Below are positions 59,034 to 64,000 of a stretch of DNA of 64,000 nt, in pieces; within the stretch, counting starts at the first letter, position 1, and the number at the start of each line of letters is the position of its first letter. The translations under genes were made by a program, and so were the position numbers. Below the pieces are notes generated by a model. That model worked only from the letters and a program-made list of their open reading frames with translations. It had not been told where the DNA came from and did no database searches. The stretch is taken from positions 46,801 to 110,800 of the forward strand of contig NZ_JAJFOW010000018.1 of the NCBI RefSeq assembly GCF_020731285.1, written 5' to 3'. This stretch comes from Cohnella baijiui. GTDB taxonomy: Bacteria > Bacillota > Bacilli > Paenibacillales > Paenibacillaceae.

Positions 59034-59648
59034 ATGGCAAATGTAAATTTGGCTGTCATCTACTACAGCGCGACCGGGACCAACTACCAACTGGCGCAGT
59101 GGGCGGCGGAGGGCGCCAAGGCAGCAGGCGCGGAAGTCAAAGTGTTGAAAGTGCAGGAGCTCGCGCCGCAAGCCGCGATCGACAGCAATCCGGGCTGGAA
59201 GGCGCACGCGGAGGCGACTAAGGACGTGCCCGTCGTCACGCTGGCCGATCTCGAATGGGCCGATGCCTTCATCTTCAGCGTGCCGACCCGCTTCGGCAAC
59301 ATGCCCGGCCAGGTCAAGCAGTTCCTCGACACGACCGGCGGTCTCTGGTTCCAGGGCAAACTGGCGAACAAGGTCGTCAGCGCGATGTCGAGCGCGAGCA
59401 ACCCGCACGGCGGTCACGAGTCGACGATTCTGGCGCTGAACAACGTCTTCTATCACTGGGGCGCCATTCTCGTGCCTCCGGGCTACACCGATCCGGTCAC
59501 GTTCGGCGCAGGCGGCAATCCGTACGGCACCAGCGTCACCCAAAAGCAGGACGGCGGCATGCTCGAAGACGTGCAAGCGGCGGTCAAGCATCAGGCGAAG
59601 CGCACCGTCACGGTCGCCGGCTGGGTCAAGCAAGGCCTCGGCCAATAA
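59034..59648 (+). CDS. wrbA: NAD(P)H:quinone oxidoreductase, WrbA type
   Basis: 204 residues, type IV flavodoxin-like enzyme. The FMN phosphate loop is IYYSATGTNYQLAQWAAEGA. The second FMN segment is SVPTRFGNMPGQVKQFLDTT. ASNPHGGHESTILALNNVFY and GASGGNPYG-like FGAGGNPYGTSV are WrbA hallmarks. It reduces quinones by two electrons, avoiding semiquinone radicals. It shares a transcript with pirin under the MarR-type operator. AAGGAGG precedes ATG 59034; a terminator follows. Confidence 0.95.
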   Translation: MANVNLAVIYYSATGTNYQLAQWAAEGAKAAGAEVKVLKVQELAPQAAIDSNPGWKAHAEATKDVPVVTLADLEWADAFIFSVPTRFGNMPGQVKQFLDTTGGLWFQGKLANKVVSAMSSASNPHGGHESTILALNNVFYHWGAILVPPGYTDPVTFGAGGNPYGTSVTQKQDGGMLEDVQAAVKHQAKRTVTVAGWVKQGLGQ

Positions 59649-59676
59649 CGCAATCGCGGATTTCCGCTCCGATTCC

Positions 59677-59715
59677 GAAGCGCTCTCCGGCACGCCGCCG
59701 GGGGCGCTTCTTTTA
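59677..59715 (+). terminator. Terminator after wrbA
   Basis: GAAGCGC (59677-59683) pairs with GCGCTTC (59704-59710), with an inner CCGGC/GCCGG stem, then TTTTATT. Confidence 0.85.
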
Positions 59716-59797
59716 TTGGCGCACGCGAGCGCCTTAGCTTTCTTTCCGCCCGCCCCCCAGTTTATAATAGCTACAAACGAAGAGCGGAGGGATCGCG

Positions 59798-60115
59798 ATG
59801 GGATTTCAGACGGAGTTCAATTCGGTATGCAAGTTCAAATCGGAGCAGGAGCTCTACGAGCTGCTCGAGTACGGCCGGGGCAAGATGATGAAGAAGCAGT
59901 TCCGCGTCTTCCCGACGGGGCAGAAGGTCATCGCGTACGCGCCGGACAACCAGGCGGTCGCCATCGTGCGCATCCTCGCTTCGATCGCGGAGATCAACTT
60001 TCAGGGCGAAGAGGTCACCCAGGTGGAGATGGAGCTCGTGCGCAAGCTGACCGACGAGGAATCCCGGGTGCAGACCGCGCTCGCGGATGAGATGTTTTTC
60101 GGAGAGCAGGCCTAA
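59798..60115 (+). CDS. Conserved small protein, unknown
   Basis: 105 residues, soluble. It opens MGFQTEFNSVCKFKSEQELY; a strand-rich middle (KKQFRVFPTGQKVIAYAPDN, QAVAIVRILASIAEINF) is followed by an amphipathic C-terminal helix. I do not recognise the family. GAGCGGAGGGATCGCG gives a good ribosome site before ATG 59798. The DUF4177 gene follows 26 bp later, so the two are probably co-transcribed. Confidence 0.65.
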   Translation: MGFQTEFNSVCKFKSEQELYELLEYGRGKMMKKQFRVFPTGQKVIAYAPDNQAVAIVRILASIAEINFQGEEVTQVEMELVRKLTDEESRVQTALADEMFFGEQA

Positions 60116-60141
60116 TTCGAGAGGACGAGGTGGACATACCC

Positions 60142-60342
60142 ATGGAGCGCTGGCAATATCAAACGTTGAAATACAAGACGGGCGGCTGGATGGGCGGAAA
60201 GGTGAACGAGCAGGAGTTTCAGGACGAACTGAACCGTTACGGCGCGGAGGGCTGGGAGCTCGTGTCGTGCTTCGATACGAGCATTTCCCAAGGGGCGTCC
60301 CGCGACATCATCGTCGTGTTCAAGCGGCGGATGGACGGCTGA
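60142..60342 (+). CDS. DUF4177-family protein
   Basis: 66 residues. WQYQTLKYKTGGWMGGKVNE, LNRYGAEGWELVSCFDTS and the closing IIVVFKRRM are the DUF4177 pattern, a small beta-alpha-beta protein of unknown role. ATG 60142 follows GAGGTGG by seven bases; a GTG four codons upstream is less likely. Confidence 0.85.
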   Translation: MERWQYQTLKYKTGGWMGGKVNEQEFQDELNRYGAEGWELVSCFDTSISQGASRDIIVVFKRRMDG

Positions 60343-60410
60343 CGATCTCCGGTTCGGGACACACTCTAGAAGAAAGTAGATGACGTGTCCCCGGCGGAGA
60401 GGAGCAGATC

Positions 60411-61439
60411 ATGATCGTTCGTTTCGGATTCGTCGCCATGTCGGTCCTGCTGGAGAACGCATCGCCTTCCCGCACGATGACCTACACGAACTTCGTCAAG
60501 CTGGCGGATCGGGAGGCCGGCCTTAGGCGTCTCGAGCGGATCGCGGAGGAGAATTTGCACAACACGCTGCGTCTGCTGAAGCACTGCAAATATTCGGACA
60601 TCCAGGTTTACCGGATCACCTCCAAGCTCATTCCCCTCGCCACGCACGCGGAGATGCAGGATTGGGACCCGTACGCGCCGCTGGCCGCGTCGTTCGCCGA
60701 AGTCGGAGCGTTCGTGCGGGACAACGGGATGCGCGTGTCGTTTCACCCGGACCACTTTACCGTCTTCAGCACGCCGCGCGAGGAGGTGCTCCGCAGCTCG
60801 CACCGCGATCTGAACCATCACGTGAGGATGTTTGAGATGATGGGGCTGGACGAAAGGGCGACATGCAATATTCACGTCGGCGGAACGTACGGGAACAAGG
60901 GCGAGGCGGGGCGCCGCTTCGTGCGCCAGTTCGGCGCACTGGAGCCGCGGATTCGCCGCCGGATGACGCTCGAGAACGACGACAAGACGTTCACCGCGGC
61001 GGAGACGCTCGCGCTAGCCGAGGAGACGGGCGTGCCGATGGTGCTCGACATTCACCACCATGCGGTGAACAATCCGGACGGCGAGCGGGCCGAGGCGCTT
61101 TGGGACCGCATCCGGGACACCTGGGGCCGATTCGGCTGGAACGGGCTGAAGCCCGACCGGCCGCCGGAGGAGCTGCTGCCGCCCAAGATCCATGTTTCGA
61201 CGCCGAAGAGCGCGACCGATCCCCGCGGCCATGCCGACTACGTAGATCCTGGATCGGTGCTCGAGTTTCTTCGTCCTATCGCCGCCTCCACGCCCGCGAT
61301 CGACGTCATGATCGAGGCCAAGCGCAAGGACGAAGCGCTGCTGAAGCTGATGGAGGATATGAAGGCCGCGGAAGCCGCCGGCCTGCCGGTTCGGGTGCTG
61401 GACGGCGCCCGCGTGGAAGTGTCGGGGAGCGTTGTGTAA
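60411..61439 (+). CDS. uvsE: UV DNA damage endonuclease
   Basis: 342 residues, TIM-barrel enzyme. Family blocks are VRFGFVAMSVLLENASPSRT, VSFHPDHFTVFSTPREEVL, MTLENDDKTFTAAETLALAE and VPMVLDIHHHAVN, which carry the metal-binding His, Glu and Asp residues. It nicks DNA 5' of UV photoproducts, an alternative to nucleotide excision repair common in sporeformers. GGAGAGGAGC precedes ATG 60411. Confidence 0.95.
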   Translation: MIVRFGFVAMSVLLENASPSRTMTYTNFVKLADREAGLRRLERIAEENLHNTLRLLKHCKYSDIQVYRITSKLIPLATHAEMQDWDPYAPLAASFAEVGAFVRDNGMRVSFHPDHFTVFSTPREEVLRSSHRDLNHHVRMFEMMGLDERATCNIHVGGTYGNKGEAGRRFVRQFGALEPRIRRRMTLENDDKTFTAAETLALAEETGVPMVLDIHHHAVNNPDGERAEALWDRIRDTWGRFGWNGLKPDRPPEELLPPKIHVSTPKSATDPRGHADYVDPGSVLEFLRPIAASTPAIDVMIEAKRKDEALLKLMEDMKAAEAAGLPVRVLDGARVEVSGSVV

Positions 61440-61606
61440 GCGGAATCAAGCTTGATTTTGCGGCGCAAATGCGTTAGGGTGAACGAAGAGCGTCGCCCGG
61501 CATCGTTCGGCCGTCACGAACCGAAACGAACAGCGAGGCCGCCCTGCTCATCGGACGATGGGCCGGCGGTCTCTTTGCATGAAACCGAAAAAGGAGCGGA
61601 ACGCGG

Positions 61607-62425
61607 TTGGGTTGGATTGTCATGGTTTTGATCGGAGTGGTCTCCGCCATTTTCGGCAGCATCGTCGGCCTCGGCGGGGGCATTGTCATCGTGCCGTCGC
61701 TCGTGCTGATCGGTCCGTCTCTCCTGGGAGAGACGATCTCGTCGCAGACGGCGGTCGGCACCTCGCTCTCCGTGCTGATCTTCACGGCGCTTACGGCGAC
61801 CTGGACGTATCGCAAGCAGGGCAAGGTCGATTTTCGCAGCGGCTGGCTGTTCTTCGCGACGAGCGGTCCCGCCGCGATGGTCGGCGCGCTGGTCACGAAC
61901 GCCATCCCCCAGGGGCCGTTTCAGCTGGCGTTCGGGATCTTCATGCTCGCGATGTTCGGACTGATGGTGGCACGCGAGCGGATGAAGCCGCTGATGATCG
62001 CCTGGCCGATCCAGCGCACCTTCACCGACGGATCGGGAACGACTTATACATATGGCTACAATATCGCCCTCGCGCTCGTCATCGGCTGCGGCGTCGGACT
62101 CGCCTCGGGGCTGTTCGGCATCGGCGGCGGCTCCTTGTTCGTCCCGCTCATGGTGCTGCTGTTCCGTTTTCCCCCGCACGTGGCGACGGCCAGCTCGATG
62201 TTCGTCATCTTTTTGTCGTCGATTCTCGGCAGCGCCGTCCATCTCTGGCACGGCAACATCGACTGGCTGCTGTTCTGCGCGCTGGCGCCGGGGGCGATCG
62301 TCGGGGGCCGGATCGGGGCGATCATCGCATCGCGGATGTCGGGCAAGCAGCTCATGTGGCTGCTGAGGGCGACGCTGCTTCTCGTGGCCATCTATCTGAT
62401 CGTCAAGGGCATTCGCGAATTGTGA
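61607..62425 (+). CDS. TSUP/TauE-SafE family membrane transporter
   Basis: 272 residues with about eight membrane helices in two similar halves. The half-repeat signatures are AIFGSIVGLGGGIVIVPSLV and GLASGLFGIGGGSLFVPLMV. SSQTAVGTSLSVLIFTAL and VATASSMFVIFLSSILGS are the matching second helices. Family members export sulfite, sulfoacetate or other organic anions; the substrate here is unknown. TTG 61607 follows AAGGAG by ten bases. Confidence 0.9.
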   Translation: MGWIVMVLIGVVSAIFGSIVGLGGGIVIVPSLVLIGPSLLGETISSQTAVGTSLSVLIFTALTATWTYRKQGKVDFRSGWLFFATSGPAAMVGALVTNAIPQGPFQLAFGIFMLAMFGLMVARERMKPLMIAWPIQRTFTDGSGTTYTYGYNIALALVIGCGVGLASGLFGIGGGSLFVPLMVLLFRFPPHVATASSMFVIFLSSILGSAVHLWHGNIDWLLFCALAPGAIVGGRIGAIIASRMSGKQLMWLLRATLLLVAIYLIVKGIREL

Positions 62426-62562
62426 GGAGATTGGCGGGAAAGGGGCTGCATTCGCCGGAACCCCCCCGCGCGTTCGAACGTATATCTTAAGAGAGTAAGA
62501 CAGGCCGTGACGAGCGGGATGAAGCTCGCAGGCGCCACCTATATTACCGATATGAGGGATGA

Positions 62563-63402
62563 ATGATGAGCGATAACCAGCCGGTCATCGGCGGGAAAAG
62601 CTTTACGGCCGTCGCGGTCAACTGCGCGTCCAAGGCCGGGGAATGGATCAAGAGCAAAATCGGCAACTTCGCCTCTCCCGATATGAAATATTCGATGCAC
62701 GATCTCGTCACCGAGGTGGACAAAGGATCGGAGCGGATGATCCGCAACCTGATCGGCACTCATTTTCCGCATCATACCTTCCTCGGGGAAGAGGGCGTGG
62801 AGCCGGGGCCGGAGGCTTCGGTCAAAGCGCTGGAGAGGGTCAGCGACTCCGAATATTTGTGGATCGTCGATCCGATCGACGGGACGACGAACTACGTGCA
62901 CGGCTTCCCGTTCTACTCCGTTTCGATCGCGCTCGCGTACAAGGGAGAAGTGATCGTAGGCGTCGTGTACGACCCGTCGCGGGATGAATTGTTTGTCGCC
63001 GAGAAGGGTAAAGGAGCTTATGTGCACGGCAAGCGGATGCAGGTGTCTGGGGAGAAGGCGCTCGGCCAGAGCTTGCTGGCGACGGGCTTTCCGGCGGACC
63101 ACCGAACGGCGCTGCCGGCCAATCTGCGTCAGACGCTGGCGCTGTCGCCGCAAGTACGCAACATCCGCAGCTCCGGCTCGGCCGCGCTCCACATGGCCTA
63201 TGTCGCGGCGGGACGGCTCAGCGGTTTTTGGGAGATCGGCCTGAACGCGTGGGACCTGGCGGCGGGCTCGCTGCTCGTGCAGGAAGCGGGCGGCCGGGTG
63301 ACCGACCAGCAGGGGCAGCCGTACAGCCTGGCCGTACGGGACGTGACCGCCACCAACGGGAACATCCACGACGAGCTGCTCGGCGCGTTGGCGAAGGCGT
63401 AG
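62563..63402 (+). CDS. Inositol monophosphatase-family phosphatase
   Basis: 279 residues. Metal and phosphate sites are in FLGEEG, the motif WIVDPIDGTTNYVHGFPFYS and the C-terminal WDLAAGSLLVQEAGGRVTD. It hydrolyses inositol-1-phosphate or related sugar phosphates, with magnesium. Two adjacent ATGs (62563, 62566) may serve; GAGGG lies upstream. It ends about 110 bp before a 52-bp tandem array. Confidence 0.93.
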   Translation: MMSDNQPVIGGKSFTAVAVNCASKAGEWIKSKIGNFASPDMKYSMHDLVTEVDKGSERMIRNLIGTHFPHHTFLGEEGVEPGPEASVKALERVSDSEYLWIVDPIDGTTNYVHGFPFYSVSIALAYKGEVIVGVVYDPSRDELFVAEKGKGAYVHGKRMQVSGEKALGQSLLATGFPADHRTALPANLRQTLALSPQVRNIRSSGSAALHMAYVAAGRLSGFWEIGLNAWDLAAGSLLVQEAGGRVTDQQGQPYSLAVRDVTATNGNIHDELLGALAKA

Positions 63403-63515
63403 CCTTCCTCGCGGGGCGATTTTGAAAGCGCTTGGTGAGGCGCGGGAACGGTATGGGAATTCCGGCAAGGAGCCGAGTGCAGGGAGAATAGCGTTGGAGG
63501 TACCTTTGGAGGTCG

Positions 63516-64000
63516 GAGTTATTGGGGAAAACCGAATAACTCGCGTCGGAGGTGTCGTTGGGGGCGGAGTTATTTGGGAAAACCGAATAACTCGCGTTGG
63601 AGGTACCGTAGGTGGCCGGAGTTAATCGGAAAATCCGATTAACTCGCGTTGGAGGTACCGTTGGCGGTCGGAGTTAATCGGAAAAACCGAATAACTCGCG
63701 TTGGAGGTACCGTTGGCGGTAGGAGTTAATCGGAAAATCCGATTAACTCACGCCGAAAGTACCGCTGGTGGTCGCAGTTAATCGGTAAATCCGATTAACT
63801 CGCCTCGAAAGTAACGTTGGGGGTCGTAGTTAATCGGAAAAACCGATTAACTCACGCCGAAAGTACCGCTGGTGGTCGTAGTTAATCGGAAAATCCGATT
63901 AACTCTCGTCGAAAGTACCGCTGTGGTCGTAGTTAATCGGAAAATCCGATTAACTCGACTCGAAAGTAACGTTGGTGGTCGTAGTTAATCGGAAAAACCG
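63516..64000. repeat. 52-bp tandem array 3 (at least ten units, runs off the window)
   Basis: The dyad starts at 63516, 63567, 63619, 63671, 63723, 63775, 63827, 63879, 63930 and 63982, a step of 52 bp (51 in two cases). The typical core has arms GAGTTAATCGGA and TCCGATTAACTC around AAA. Units 1-2 have GAGTTATT with AATAACTC, i.e. both arms changed together. The linker is GTTGGAGGTACCG-like in early units and CGAAAGTA(A/C)CG-like in later ones. Since 52 is not a multiple of three, it cannot encode a protein repeat. The rest of the gap from 63403 holds nothing evident. Confidence 0.94.

Noticed and set aside
63228..63640. Gly/Val/Arg-rich peptides read from array 3
   Set aside because: The 52-bp step shifts the frame at every unit, so no protein repeat is encoded.
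1..64000. rRNA, tRNA, prophage, insertion sequences, integrases or toxin-antitoxin pairs
   Set aside because: I looked for cloverleaf, transposase and integrase signals and for inverted ends with target duplications, and found none that I could support by eye.

Overview
The window reads as a GC-rich (roughly 60%), spore-forming, Gram-positive chromosome of the Paenibacillaceae, most like Cohnella or a high-GC Paenibacillus. The reasons are a three-SLH surface protein, YneF, the EcsAB transporter, a CGC bacilliredoxin, UvsE, YlbL, a sporulation-kinase-type sensor, a xylR-xylA-xylB locus with the Bacillus-type 25-bp operator, strong AGGAGG ribosome sites and frequent TTG/GTG starts. I see no rRNA, tRNA, prophage, insertion sequence or CRISPR array.

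Layout. 1-11.6 kb: end of an SLH/Fn3 surface protein; divergent xylR / xylA-xylB (xylose to xylulose-5-phosphate); an SDR; ecsA-ecsB-DUF1835. 11.7-18.5 kb: a carbohydrate regulon of a LacI repressor, an amylo-1,6-glucosidase-type enzyme and a sugar ABC importer, marked by three copies of one 14-bp operator. 18.5-27.7 kb: BaiN-type flavoprotein, membrane histidine kinase, two small linked proteins of spore type, bacilliredoxin, nadE-acpS, lipoprotein cytochrome c, araC-mutY and two small genes. 28.4-33.3 kb: sodA, GNAT, ntdP-lepB, queG-ogt. 33.7-37.8 kb: a Fur-controlled siderophore importer whose ATPase gene carries a frameshift. 37.9-47.4 kb: HD-GYP protein, yneF, folE, GNAT, Gfo/Idh oxidoreductase, diguanylate cyclase, a second superoxide dismutase with a long N-terminal extension, and a membrane-anchored hydrolase. 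47.6-57.6 kb: IclR regulator, ylbL, acnA, amidase, ddl, a ROK protein without zinc ligands. 57.7-63.4 kb: a MarR-pirin-wrbA quinone/electrophile-type unit with two identical-type operators, small conserved proteins, uvsE, a TSUP transporter and an inositol-phosphatase-family enzyme.

The most unusual signal is non-coding. Every convergent gene gap longer than about 300 bp (1.6-2.4, 27.7-28.5, 33.3-33.7, 40.0-40.8 and 48.4-49.1 kb, and probably the one opening at 63.4 kb) holds repeated dyad-symmetric boxes. Their sequences differ from gap to gap, but all are spaced about 50-52 bp apart (close to five helical turns). Three gaps hold true tandem arrays of 52-bp units (11+, 5 and 10+ copies). Two hold diverged copies of a four-box element with identical 51/61/51 spacing. 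One holds four boxes with 49-50 bp spacing within each like-oriented pair. In the last array both arms of the dyad have changed together, which suggests that the symmetry itself is maintained. No tandem or divergent gap shows such repeats. This recalls the position of enterobacterial REP/BIME elements, but the function here is unknown.
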